64,000 nucleotides of DNA from Nocardia blacklockiae. Lineage in GTDB: Bacteria; Actinomycetota; Actinomycetes; Mycobacteriales; Mycobacteriaceae. The DNA is taken from assembly GCF_015477355.1 (NCBI RefSeq), contig NZ_JADLRJ010000014.1:62001-126000 (forward strand), read 5' to 3'. The notes under the pieces were generated by a model. The model made no database searches. It was not told the DNA's origin and saw only the letters and a program-made list of their open reading frames with translations. Below, piece by piece: positions 52,831 to 60,888 of this stretch (position 1 is its first letter; the number at the start of each line of letters is the position of its first letter). The translations under genes were made by a program, and so were the position numbers.

Positions 52831-53439
52831 TCAGGTTCCTGTCGGTTCAGTGGGCGCCGCCACCAGAGGCAGGTAGATGGTGTCGACGATCTCGGTCAGC
52901 GTGCTCTCAGGCACGGTGGTGACGCCGCGCACCAGGTACTCGTGGCGGAGCAGATCGATCGCGAGTGTCGCGACGCGTGGCGACAGGGCCTCAGCCCGGG
53001 CCTGGCCGCGGGCGACCGCGCGGCTCAGTACCGTGAGCCATCGGGTGACGCTCGCGTCGAGCAGTTGCTCGCGCACCTCGCGGAGCAGGCCCGGTTCGGC
53101 GCGGATCTCCGAGGCGAGGATGTGCAGGACGTCGCCGTGGTGCGCGGCGATGTGCGCGGCGGCGCCGCGCAGCAACGCGAGGACGTCCGCGCGCAGGTCG
53201 CCGGTGTCGGGCAGTTCCTCGGTGACCGCGACGCGCCGATAGGCGGCGACGGCCAGCTCGGCGCGGTGCGGCCAGCGGCGGTAGATCGCTGATTTATTGG
53301 TGCCGGCCCGGGCGGCCACGCGGTCCATGGTCAGACCGGCGTAACCGGTCTCGCGCAGTTCGTCCAGCGCCGCCTGCAGGATCGCCTCCTCCAGGACCGC
53401 GCCGCGCCGCCGTGCGGGTCCGGCCGAGTGCGCGGGCAT
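52831..53439 (-). CDS. TetR-family regulator
   Basis: 202 residues with the helix-turn-helix GLTMDRVAARAGTNKSAIYRRWPHRAELAVAAY at about 35-67. The C-terminal domain (EIRAEPGLLREVREQLLDASVTRW) is of the TetR_C type that binds unknown ligands. AGAGGAGG precedes the ATG at 53439; the frame is open 15 codons further. It is divergent from the glycoside hydrolase with a 113-nt spacer that contains an inverted repeat, so that gene is its likely target. Confidence 0.9.
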   Translation of the reverse strand: MPAHSAGPARRRGAVLEEAILQAALDELRETGYAGLTMDRVAARAGTNKSAIYRRWPHRAELAVAAYRRVAVTEELPDTGDLRADVLALLRGAAAHIAAHHGDVLHILASEIRAEPGLLREVREQLLDASVTRWLTVLSRAVARGQARAEALSPRVATLAIDLLRHEYLVRGVTTVPESTLTEIVDTIYLPLVAAPTEPTGT

Positions 53440-53507
53440 ATGCGCCTCCTCTGTTAGGTACTGACCGGCTTCTATTTGCGCCATTCTCCGCTACTATAGC
53501 CTCAGTC

Positions 53508-53530
53508 ATAGGGTACTAATCGTCCCCTAT
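53508..53530. promoter_or_regulatory. Inverted repeat ATAGGG-N11-CCCTAT, possible TetR operator
   Basis: Six-base arms 53508-53513 and 53525-53530 lie in the spacer between the TetR gene and the glycoside hydrolase, 23 nt before the latter's start. The spacer also has two GGTACT copies (near 53456 and 53512). It is a weak but well-placed candidate for autoregulation and hydrolase control. Confidence 0.4.
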
Positions 53531-53552
53531 TTGGATGAGCAGGGAGAGTCAC

Positions 53553-55076
53553 ATGGCCGTACCGGCAGCAGAGCCACTGTCCGACATCCGTCTCGGAGTG
53601 GTGCACGGGACCACGTATGGGCTGTTCGGACCGCCCGGGGAGTTCGTGCCGCAGGCGCGGGCGCTCGGGTCGCGCATCGTGCGGATCAACGTCTACTGGG
53701 CCCAGGTCGAACCGGAGCCGGGGAAGCTCGTGTGGGACGCGGTGGACGCCCTGCTGGACCAGCTCGGCGACGCGGACGAGGCGTGGGTGACCGTGGTGTC
53801 GAGTTCGCGCTGGGCGACGCGGCGCGCGACCGGGTGGCTGCCCGCCTCCGCGGCACTCGACCCGGCGGCCTACCGGCGATTCGTCGGCGCCCTCGCCGGA
53901 CGGCGGCCGGGCGCAATTCGCTTCTGGCAGTGCGAGATCGAGCCCTGCCTGCCGCTGTTCTGGGCCGGCACCGCCACGGAATACCTCGCGCAATTGCGCG
54001 ACTTCCACGACACCGTGAAAAGCGCCGACCCCGCGGCATCGGTGGTACTCGGCGGCGCGGTGCCGGGCGCGATGCTCGGCGACGACGCGGCCGGCGCACG
54101 CACATGGGGCAATTTCTTCGGGCAGGTGCTCCGCGAAGCGGGCGCGTATTTCGACATCTTCGACGTCCACCCGTACGGCGACCCCTACGCCATTCCCGGA
54201 CTCGTCCAGGCATGCCACACACAAATGACCGCCCACGGCTACGACAAGCCGGTCGTAGCCAGCGAACACAGCGGCCCGCTACCGACCCAATTCCCCGCCA
54301 ACCGGCCCTATCTCGCCGACGCGCTCACCACCCACCAACAACAATTCCTGGGCGAGATCCCCATGCCCGACACCGCAGAAGGCATGGCGGCCGCCGAGGA
54401 CCCCGCGGCCGTCGCCCTCTACGAGCGAATGGACCAATTGCCACCCACTCTCCAAATGTTCATGGCCGGATGCGCCCCCGAACTGGAAGCCGAACGACAC
54501 CGCCTAGCCTCCCGAGACTTGGTGATCCGCACCATCCTCGCCCTGTCCGCAGGCGTCCGTCGAAACCTCCACTACCCCATCGCGTCGGAATCACAACTAC
54601 ACCGCGACAGCCGCATCGCCCCGGCCCTCCTGTTCGGCAAACTCGAACTGATGGCCCGAGACGGCGACATCATCACCCACCGTTACCCCGCCGCCGACAC
54701 TTTCGAATTGATGGCTCGGCGGTTGGACGGGATGGAGGGGGTCGAGCGGGTAGTCCTGCCCGGGCGGCCTGGGACGTATTTGTTCGAGGTTCGGCGGGGC
54801 GGCCGCGGACCCCTGTTGGTCGCGTGGGAGCGGGAGCAAGTCGGTGCAGGGGCCGACGGCTGGAGCGAGGCTGAATCCGGGATCAGGGCCGGGACGCCAT
54901 CAGCGGCTGCACCACCCCTGGCCTCCATCCAGTCAGCGCCGATCTCCTACCCCTGGCCGCATCCCACAAGCAGCGCCGTGGACATCCACGGCACACCCAC
55001 ACCCATCAACCTGAGCCGAAACCAAGTGCACTTCCCCGTCTCCCCCACCCCCATCTTCATCGACAGCGATCAATAA
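53553..55076 (+). CDS. TIM-barrel glycoside hydrolase-like protein (clan GH-A type)
   Basis: 507 residues. VRINVYWAQVEPEPGKLVWDAVDALLDQL is the beta-strand 2/3 region of GH39/GH5-like barrels. FWQCEIEPCLPLFW places a Glu where clan A has the acid/base, and KPVVASEHSGP supplies a Glu at the nucleophile position. No signal peptide is visible. The Pro/Ser-rich last 90 residues lie outside the barrel. AGGGAG precedes the ATG at 53553; an ATG at 53535 is possible. Codon choice flips from C-ending to G-ending near 54710 and back near 54900. Divergent from the TetR gene. Substrate unknown. Confidence 0.75.
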   Translation: MAVPAAEPLSDIRLGVVHGTTYGLFGPPGEFVPQARALGSRIVRINVYWAQVEPEPGKLVWDAVDALLDQLGDADEAWVTVVSSSRWATRRATGWLPASAALDPAAYRRFVGALAGRRPGAIRFWQCEIEPCLPLFWAGTATEYLAQLRDFHDTVKSADPAASVVLGGAVPGAMLGDDAAGARTWGNFFGQVLREAGAYFDIFDVHPYGDPYAIPGLVQACHTQMTAHGYDKPVVASEHSGPLPTQFPANRPYLADALTTHQQQFLGEIPMPDTAEGMAAAEDPAAVALYERMDQLPPTLQMFMAGCAPELEAERHRLASRDLVIRTILALSAGVRRNLHYPIASESQLHRDSRIAPALLFGKLELMARDGDIITHRYPAADTFELMARRLDGMEGVERVVLPGRPGTYLFEVRRGGRGPLLVAWEREQVGAGADGWSEAESGIRAGTPSAAAPPLASIQSAPISYPWPHPTSSAVDIHGTPTPINLSRNQVHFPVSPTPIFIDSDQ

Positions 55077-55289
55077 CCCCCACCCACGTCGATCCACCCA
55101 CACCTCCACCACATCCCACCCCCATCGTGACGTCCCCTCTCCCCCAGCCAGATTCACTCCCTTCACCACCCCAACCCCCGCATCGAACCCCACCCGTATC
55201 CACCCCACCCACACCCCGCCACATGCCGATTTGGTACCACCAGGGGGTCCTGAGGTAATCTCATCGAGCACTCACGAAAGCGAGCGCAA
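55077..55289. other. C-rich intergenic spacer upstream of tRNA-Pro
   Basis: 213 nt that are almost free of G on the plus strand (runs such as CCACCCACACCTCC). No coding frame, hairpin or promoter can be defended in the first 170 nt. The tRNA promoter should lie in the last 60 nt, where composition returns to normal. Confidence 0.6.
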
Positions 55290-55363
55290 CGGGCTGTGGC
55301 GCAGCTTGGTAGCGCACCTGACTGGGGGTCAGGTGGTCGCAGGTTCAAATCCTGTCAGCCCGA
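55290..55363 (+). tRNA. tRNA-Pro (anticodon GGG)
   Basis: A complete cloverleaf: acceptor CGGGCTG/CAGCCCG, D arm GCGC-AGCTTGGTA-GCGC, anticodon stem CCTGA/TCAGG with loop CTGGGGG giving anticodon GGG (reads CCC), variable loop TGGTC, and T arm GCAGG-TTCAAAT-CCTGT with one G-T pair. Discriminator A; CCA is not encoded. It is followed within eight nt by a strong terminator. tRNA genes are frequent integration sites, and a broken integrase lies 1.4 kb downstream. Confidence 0.97.
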
Positions 55364-55370
55364 CAGCGAA

Positions 55371-55402
55371 AAACCCTCTCCGACCAGCATCGGAGAGGGT
55401 TT
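55371..55402 (+). terminator. Terminator of tRNA-Pro
   Basis: AAACCCTCTCCGA-ccagca-TCGGAGAGGGTTT, a perfect 13-bp stem with a six-base loop, ending in TTT. It sits eight nt after the tRNA and is a textbook intrinsic terminator. The A/T ends make it usable in either direction. Confidence 0.92.
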
Positions 55403-55886
55403 CGCATTTCTCACACCACCCGCAGTTGGGGACCGCTGTGGTGTCTGGGCGTCAGCCGCCGTGCCGCCGTCGTTCAACTGCCCGGTGCCAAACACTGAGC
55501 CGATCATCCTGCTCGACCCGCGCATCGTGACCCTTTCCAAGGACGAGGACGAACAATGCGAGGCTGCCCGAGCTTCTTCGACGTCCGCGGAATGGTCCTG
55601 CGCCCGCTCTCCTTCAATGTCGAAAGCACTACTCTCACAGGCGAACTCGCCACCACCGAATACCACAACGGACTCGCCCGCCTCGTCCACCACCTCGACG
55701 CCATCCCTACACCGACCGTATGTGTCCCGGCCTCCAACCGAGTAGCGGGTTTCAGCATTGCAGGTAGTCCAGGAGGGGGCGGACCGCTCGGCGGGCGGAG
55801 ATTCTGTGCGAGGCTGCTACCGAAGACTCGAGCTCACGCGTCACGGCCACCGTCAGTAGCACGAACAGCCGATGTGGAGGAAGCCC
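55403..55886. other. Degenerate stretch downstream of tRNA-Pro, no secure gene
   Basis: 484 nt with short coding-like patches in several frames, for example ILLDPRIVTLSKDEDEQCEAA from about 55505 and, in another frame, an ATG at 55556 opening MRGCPSFFDVRGMVLRPLSFN. No frame stays coding-like or has a convincing ribosome binding site. Between a tRNA attachment site and a broken integrase, decayed element genes are the simplest reading. Confidence 0.4.
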
Positions 55887-56804
55887 GTGAATATCCCCGA
55901 GCGACTTGTCCCGATCTATCTCCGGGCCACCCGTAAGAATGCGCCCTTCATCACCGCCGAGGGCGCCGCGGAGGCAATACAGAACCAGGCACTGCGTCCC
56001 ACGTCATACAATCCACCGGCAAAACTCCGGCCGGACGTCACCATCAGCGTCAGAAGAGAGCAGGAGTACCCGATCTACACCGTGACGCCCAAGCTGACGG
56101 CGCCCACCGGCAGCGTTCTCTACACACACGGTGGAGGCTGGGTGCACGAGATCAGTTCCGAGCATTGGGCGTTGGTCGCGCAGATCGCCGCAGAGGCGAG
56201 CGTGGAGGTCACCGTCCCGATCTACAAGCTGTTGCCCTACGGCGACGCCACCCAGGCGAACGAGCTCATTCTCCGGCTCTTCCACGATCTGAAGAATCGA
56301 CAGAGCGATGTGCGACTCGCCGGCGACTCCGCGGGCGGCCAGATCACCCTTTCCGCGGCGCTGTCCCTTCGCGACCAAGGCGTCGAGAACATTCACACCG
56401 TGCTCATCTCCCCGGCATTGGAGCTGTCCCTGTCGAACCCGAGGATTCCCGCGGTACTGCCCACCGACCCTTGGCTCGGGGTCGGCGGGACACGCGTGCT
56501 GGCTGCGAACTGGGCAGGAAGCCTCCCAATCGACGATCCGAGAGTCAGCCCGCTCCTCGGCGACCTGCACGGACTCGGCCCGATGCTGGTTTTCTCGGGC
56601 ACTCATGATGTCCTCAACCCCGACGCGCACCTCCTCGTCGACAAAGCTCGCGCGGCGGGCGTGGACGTAACCTTCCTCGAGCAACCCGACGCCGTGCATG
56701 TCTTCCCGCTCCTTCCGACGCGCAGCGCGAAAGCCGCTCGCGAACGCATCGTGGCCGCCCTCCGCCCACCCGCAGTGGAAGACCGCCGTAGCGCTCGCAG
56801 GTGA
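55887..56804 (+). CDS. Alpha/beta hydrolase fold-3 esterase (HSL-like)
   Basis: 305 residues. The oxyanion motif is YTHGGGWVHE (about 80), the nucleophile is in LAGDSAGGQITLS (about 148), the catalytic Asp is in FSGTHDVLNPDA and the His in DAVHVFPLL. GGAGG lies six nt before the GTG at 55887; an ATG at 55872 has no such site. The gene is less extreme in GC than its neighbours and lies between tRNA-Pro and the broken integrase, so it may be cargo of a former integrative element. It acts on short-chain esters; exact substrate unknown. Confidence 0.9.
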   Translation: MNIPERLVPIYLRATRKNAPFITAEGAAEAIQNQALRPTSYNPPAKLRPDVTISVRREQEYPIYTVTPKLTAPTGSVLYTHGGGWVHEISSEHWALVAQIAAEASVEVTVPIYKLLPYGDATQANELILRLFHDLKNRQSDVRLAGDSAGGQITLSAALSLRDQGVENIHTVLISPALELSLSNPRIPAVLPTDPWLGVGGTRVLAANWAGSLPIDDPRVSPLLGDLHGLGPMLVFSGTHDVLNPDAHLLVDKARAAGVDVTFLEQPDAVHVFPLLPTRSAKAARERIVAALRPPAVEDRRSARR

Positions 56805-57260
56805 ATCGAAAGCAGGTTGCCGTCATTCTGGAGCGCCTCGATATCCGGGGGCAGGTACCGCCGAGTGATCCGCGGATCAGTGTGCCCGGCGATCTGCTGA
56901 AGCCGATGCGGCGGAACACCAGCGTCCGCGAACCAGGCGAGACCGGTTTGCCCGAAGTCATGCCGACGCAGATGCTCGTAACCCAGCTTCGCGACGACCT
57001 CATGCCGGTGCGTTACCTACCGCAGAAGGCCGGTTGCATGCGACCACCACGCGGCGCGAACAGACGCGCATCTGGTCGGCGGTTCGCGGCTCGGATCCGC
57101 TCGAGCACCAAAGACCGGATGTCCTCAGATAATCGAAATCTCGTGTCAGCGTTTGCCTTTCATAATGGACGGCCAGCGTTTGGCCACCGGGTCAACCCAG
57201 CGAACATGAGCGCGGAACGGAGTGGCTCGATTCCGTTCCTCGATCGTCCGTCCTGATCGG
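56780..57260 (-). pseudogene. Broken tyrosine recombinase (integrase) remnant
   Basis: Three pieces of one integrase in order on the minus strand. The N-terminal piece (about 57250-57146) reads RTIEERNRATPFRAHVRWVD and stops after MKGKR. The middle piece (about 57117-57020) reads VLERIRAANRRPDARLFAPRGGR. After a frameshift and an in-frame stop, the C-terminal piece (about 57010-56790) reads EVVAKLGYEHLRRHDFGQTG, then LQQIAGHTDPRITRRY, with the H-x-L-R-R, GH and Tyr positions of the catalytic domain. Most of the central region is deleted. Intact relatives integrate plasmids or prophages at tRNA genes; this one cannot function. Its end overlaps the esterase gene. Confidence 0.8.
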
Positions 57261-57418
57261 TGCGCGCATCCTGACGGCACCGAACCGGCGTCGCGGGTGC
57301 GCCCTCGACCCTGACCGTGCGGCCCGCCGGTCGCCCGTGACGTCACGAAGGGTCGAGCTGTTTTCACCGGGGCGGGGCGGGTAGGCCGGGAGGACCGACG
57401 AGGAAGGAGTGTTGCACC

Positions 57419-57679
57419 ATGCGGAAAACAATCGCGGTTCCACTATCGGCCCTCGTTCTCGCCCTCGGCCCGGCCGTGGTGGCCGAAGCGACGCCGCCGG
57501 CCGCGCCACCGGTCGCTCAGAACACCGTGGACGATCATGACGACCACGACAGTGACAAGACCGGTCTCTGGGGTCTTCTGGGCCTGCTGGGCCTCGGTGG
57601 TCTGCTGGGATTGAGGCGGCCCAAGCAGACCAGCTATCCCGTAAATAACGCCGGTGCTACCCGCCCGCGACAGCCCTGA
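57419..57679 (+). CDS. Small secreted WGxxGxxG-family protein
   Basis: 86 residues. A signal peptide (MRKTIAVPLSALVLALGPAV..AEA) is followed by a His/Asp-rich spacer (DDHDDHDSDKTG), then GLWGLLGLLGLGGLLGLRRP, a Gly-rich hydrophobic segment ending in Arg-Arg. This matches the WGxxGxxG C-terminal sorting-signal pattern, in which the segment is thought to be recognised and cut by a membrane protease. AAGGAG lies about ten nt before the ATG. No dedicated protease gene is nearby. The spacer could bind metal. A terminator follows at 57698. Confidence 0.8.
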   Translation: MRKTIAVPLSALVLALGPAVVAEATPPAAPPVAQNTVDDHDDHDSDKTGLWGLLGLLGLGGLLGLRRPKQTSYPVNNAGATRPRQP

Positions 57680-57697
57680 TCATCCCGATCGGATGGT

Positions 57698-57723
57698 GGC
57701 CCCGGACCGTGCGGTCCGGGGCC
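57698..57723 (+). terminator. Intrinsic terminator after the WGxxGxxG gene
   Basis: GGCCCCGGACC-GTGC-GGTCCGGGGCC, an 11-bp perfect stem with a tetraloop, 18 nt after the stop at 57679. No T-run follows, which is usual in high-GC actinomycetes. The rest of the spacer to 57953 is C-rich and shows no gene. Confidence 0.85.
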
Positions 57724-57953
57724 GCTATGCGGGTGAGGACACGGGAAGTGCTCTCCGGGTAGCGGCTAGATGCGGGCGCGTCGATTTACGCCTATACGGC
57801 CAGCCCGCCACCGACGACCGGCCACTACCTTTCGCCGCCGCGGATACCGGCGTAGCCCGACCGGGAAGCACCGCCTTCCGCCCGCCGCGCACCACCCACC
57901 CCGCCCCGACCGACTCAACCGCGCCCCGACCGAGCGCGGAGTCGCCGTGACGG

Positions 57954-59036
57954 TCAGGCCAGGACCTCGTCCACGAACTCGGCTCCGGCAGCGGTAGCGA
58001 GGTCCGGGCCGAGGGCGGCGGCCGGGGTGTGAGCGCCGGGCCGTCCCTTACCCGCGGCGAGCCGGAGCGCGGTCTGAGCGGCGACGGCAGAGGTGAATTC
58101 CATTGCGTCGCCGGCCCGCAGCCAGCCTTCGCGGGCGGTGCCGTCGGGCCAGGTGATGACGGCGTGGCCCCAGGTGTGGGCGCGGGGGCGCGGGGCGGCC
58201 TCGGTCTTGATTCCGGCCATCCGACGGATCGCGAAGCTCCGCACCCTCCGGATTCGCAGGATCGCCGAGAGCAGCGGCAGGGCCGCCCGAACGGCGAGCG
58301 AGGCGGGAAGGAGGCCGGAGGTCGCCGACACCGAGGGAGCTCCACTGACCCGGTGCGCGGCGATGAGTTCACCGGAGGGCACACCGACCGAGGACATGCG
58401 CTCCCCGTCGGGCAGGGTCAGGTGCTGGACTTCCGCGCCGAGGCGGGTCTCGACCAGCCGGCCACCGTCGTAGCGGCGGCCGCCCATCGCGAGGCTGTCC
58501 ACGATGCTGGCGGCAAGGGCAGGGCCCAGCACTCCCCCCTCGACGGCGACCGAGGCGAAGGTGTCCACCCGGACCCGACTCGGCACGGGACGGTTCTCAC
58601 ACAGGCGTGCCACGATCGCCTCGGTCCCGACGACGCCGAATCCCGCACCGACCACCAATGTGCTTCCCGCGGCGACGGCCTCATCGTGCAAGGCGAACAC
58701 GCGATGGAAGGCGGCTGGGTCGTTGGCCTGGTCGAGGTAGTGGCCGCCCGGCATGCAGGCGCGGGCGAGCAGGACGGCGGTCTCGGCGTAGTCGCCGATG
58801 GTGTTGACGACCACGGCGGGCCGCTGCCGGGTGATCTCAGCCGCCATGGCCTCCGCTCCCGACGCGACGACGATCTTCGAGTCGGCGTCGAGCCCGAGGT
58901 CGGCAGCCGCGGCGCGCAGCCGACCGGCATCGCGCCCGATCAGCACGGGGACCACGCCTGCCGCCGCGAGCTGCGCCGCGACGGCCCGCCCGACTCTTCC
59001 GGTGGCTCCGAGAATCCAGATCTCATCCTGCGCCAT
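57954..59036 (-). CDS. Saccharopine dehydrogenase-like NAD(P)-binding protein
   Basis: 360 residues. IWILGATGRVGRAVAAQLAAAG is the dinucleotide-binding start, VVNTIGDYAETAVLLARACMPGGHYLDQAND is the conserved second segment of the saccharopine dehydrogenase/trans-acting enoyl reductase group, and GAGFGVVGTEAI follows. The C-terminal half is variable. Members reduce or oxidise diverse substrates and most are uncharacterised. It is divergent from the TetR gene at 59125, and two matching operator-like repeats lie between them, so it is very likely the TetR target. Confidence 0.85.
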   Translation of the reverse strand: MAQDEIWILGATGRVGRAVAAQLAAAGVVPVLIGRDAGRLRAAAADLGLDADSKIVVASGAEAMAAEITRQRPAVVVNTIGDYAETAVLLARACMPGGHYLDQANDPAAFHRVFALHDEAVAAGSTLVVGAGFGVVGTEAIVARLCENRPVPSRVRVDTFASVAVEGGVLGPALAASIVDSLAMGGRRYDGGRLVETRLGAEVQHLTLPDGERMSSVGVPSGELIAAHRVSGAPSVSATSGLLPASLAVRAALPLLSAILRIRRVRSFAIRRMAGIKTEAAPRPRAHTWGHAVITWPDGTAREGWLRAGDAMEFTSAVAAQTALRLAAGKGRPGAHTPAAALGPDLATAAGAEFVDEVLA

Positions 59037-59052
59037 GTCTCCTCCAGCCTAT

Positions 59053-59071
59053 GATGTCTCAATGTGTCATC
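59053..59071. promoter_or_regulatory. Operator-like repeat, copy 1
   Basis: GATGTCTCAATGTGTCATC, an imperfect palindrome (arms GATGTCTC/GTGTCATC) 17 nt before the dehydrogenase start. It matches the second copy at 59086 in 16 of 19 positions. Confidence 0.7.
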
Positions 59072-59085
59072 ACCACGCTAGCACC

Positions 59086-59104
59086 GATGTCACAGTGAGT
59101 CATC
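59086..59104. promoter_or_regulatory. Operator-like repeat, copy 2
   Basis: GATGTCACAGTGAGTCATC, 21 nt before the TetR start. The two copies start 33 nt apart, about three helical turns, so two dimers would bind the same DNA face. Consensus GATGTCWCARTGWGTCATC. Confidence 0.7.
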
Positions 59105-59124
59105 ACGATGGGTAGGATGCGGGC

Positions 59125-59688
59125 ATGGCACGGTGGGACCCCGGAGCGCCGGAACGCCTGCGACAGGCGGCGTTGGACCTGTTCAGCGAGCACGGCTACG
59201 ACGCCGTGACAGTGGCGCACATCGCCGAGCGGGCCGGGCTGACCCGGCGCACCTTCCACCGATACTTCCCCGACAAGCGGGAGATTCTCTTCGCCGGCTC
59301 CGAGCAGCTTCCGGCCGTCGTGTCCGAGGCGGTTCTCGCCGCGGATCCCGGGCTTGCGCCACTGCCGGCGGCGCTGTCGGCCCTTCGCGAGGTCGGTGCG
59401 GCGGTCAGCGGAATGGTCACCGATTTCGGGCGACGCAAAGCGATCATCGAATCCAGTACGGAGCTGCGGGAACGCGAGCGGAGCAAGGCGGCAGCGATCA
59501 CCGCCGCGCTCCGGGACGCCCTGCGACAGCGCGGGGCCGGGCCCACCGAGGCACACCTCGCCGCGCGGGTGGCCTCGATCGTTTCCGAGGAGGCGTTCGG
59601 TCGCTGGGCCGACGGCGAGGGCTCCTTCCCCGACTGTTTCGACGCCGCCGAGGCCGCGCTCCACGCCGTGCTGGCAGGGGACACCTGA
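59125..59688 (+). CDS. TetR-family regulator
   Basis: 187 residues. The helix-turn-helix VTVAHIAERAGLTRRTFHRYFPDKREILF is at about residues 29-57. The C-terminal domain is short and matches no ligand class I can name. Divergent from the saccharopine dehydrogenase-like gene, with two 19-bp operator-like repeats in the 88-nt spacer, so it probably represses both genes until a substrate or toxic compound is bound. Confidence 0.92.
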   Translation: MARWDPGAPERLRQAALDLFSEHGYDAVTVAHIAERAGLTRRTFHRYFPDKREILFAGSEQLPAVVSEAVLAADPGLAPLPAALSALREVGAAVSGMVTDFGRRKAIIESSTELRERERSKAAAITAALRDALRQRGAGPTEAHLAARVASIVSEEAFGRWADGEGSFPDCFDAAEAALHAVLAGDT

Positions 59689-59797
59689 GCCGCGCCGCTC
59701 GCGGGTGCCAGCGTGGCGGTCCGAATCCGCTGTGCCGCGGAGACTGCCGGGCTATCGTCATGTTTCCGATAGGAAGTTCCGGCTACGAGGAGATCGC

Positions 59798-60259
59798 ATG
59801 CAGTCGTTCGCAGTACGGATCGCCGGGGCTGTGGCCGCGGCCGCGCTCGCACCCGTTCTGATGGCCACCACCGCGCAGGCCGACCAGGGCACAATCTATT
59901 TCGCCGCAGGGAGCACCAACTGCTCGATCGACAGCAACGGCACGGTCGGCTGCGATTTCGCTGTCCCGCAACGCCTGTCCTACCGAATCAGCGACAACGT
60001 CTACACCCCGGCCATTCCCGTCACCCAGGTGGTGATCGATATCGGCTGGCTGCCCGCGCATCCCGGCTTCGGCGGCACCCACACCCTGCCCGGCGGCAAT
60101 CCGCCCCTGAGCCAGGTCGCGACCGGCCAAGGGACCTGGGGTTCCTATATCGATTACGCGGGCGCGCACTGTGAGTCCGGGTTCCACGGCAGCTTCACCT
60201 GCTCGTCGAAGGGCCACAGCTGGTCCGATTGGAGCGGCAACCTCACCGCTTCGCTCTGA
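59798..60259 (+). CDS. Small secreted protein with four cysteines
   Basis: 153 residues. A clear signal peptide (MQSFAVRIAGAVAAAALAPVLMATTAQA) is cleaved before DQG. The mature part has four cysteines (NCSI, GCDF, HCES, TCSS) spaced for two disulfides, and many Gly, Ser and Tyr, a beta-rich composition. GAGGAG precedes the ATG at 59798. It resembles secreted orphan proteins of mycolata, but I cannot name a family. Confidence 0.8.
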   Translation: MQSFAVRIAGAVAAAALAPVLMATTAQADQGTIYFAAGSTNCSIDSNGTVGCDFAVPQRLSYRISDNVYTPAIPVTQVVIDIGWLPAHPGFGGTHTLPGGNPPLSQVATGQGTWGSYIDYAGAHCESGFHGSFTCSSKGHSWSDWSGNLTASL

Positions 60260-60401
60260 CGTGCCCCTCGTGCGATACCCCGCGAACGCACCGCGAACCG
60301 GTCGTGCTTAAGGACGCGTATAGGAGAAGCCAAGAAGGACAGGCGATCCTGCTTCCAGTCCGCACCCATCCGAGGTGCGCCCGAACTCAGGAGCATCAGC
60401 C

Positions 60402-60644
60402 ATGAGCATCAAGACAATCGCCGACGCGGCCGCAACGACTGTCGCGCTCGGTATGAGTGGCCTGCTCACGGCCGCCCCGGCCCACGCCGGTACCTGGTAC
60501 ACCGCGGACTTCAGCACCTACGCTCAATGCGATGCGGCGGGGGAATACAAGATCGAGCATCACCAGGCCGTGCAATATAGCTGCGACAACGTCTCCGACC
60601 CGTGGGAGCCGCAACTGTGGCGCCTGTACTTCCTGACGCCCTGA
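60402..60644 (+). CDS. Small secreted protein, 80 residues
   Basis: A signal peptide (MSIKTIADAAATTVALGMSGLLTAAPAHA) is followed by a 51-residue mature part with two cysteines (AQCDAA and YSCDNV), able to form one disulfide, and many aromatics. AGGAG lies nine nt before the ATG at 60402. The order and style match the secreted gene at 59798, although the sequences are not alike. Function unknown. Confidence 0.75.
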   Translation: MSIKTIADAAATTVALGMSGLLTAAPAHAGTWYTADFSTYAQCDAAGEYKIEHHQAVQYSCDNVSDPWEPQLWRLYFLTP

Positions 60645-60888
60645 CGGCAGGCGCGGCGGCCGACTGCTTGGGCAAACCCTCCTTTGTGCGACCGGCCGGT
60701 CCCAGCGACCAAGTCACCAACCTGCTCGGCACAGCCGCTGCCACCATGCCCACTTCTAATTCGACCTGCGGGCACAGCAACTGGGCGCGGCGTGTCGGTG
60801 ACGAGGAAATCTGGAGTTGGCGCAGCGACAACCGGCCGGTCCCGGCGCGCAAACGGCGTTCGGGGCCGACCCGGTGTTGCGTCGTGGA

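Noticed and set aside
55556-55936. A 126-codon open frame after tRNA-Pro
   Set aside because: It has a poor ribosome binding site, turns Arg/Pro-rich after 70 codons and overlaps the esterase start. Treated as part of a degenerate stretch.
55340-57420. A second copy of the tRNA-Pro 3' end as an att site
   Set aside because: I looked for the T-arm/acceptor sequence downstream to 57420 and saw no copy, so no attachment-site pair is claimed.
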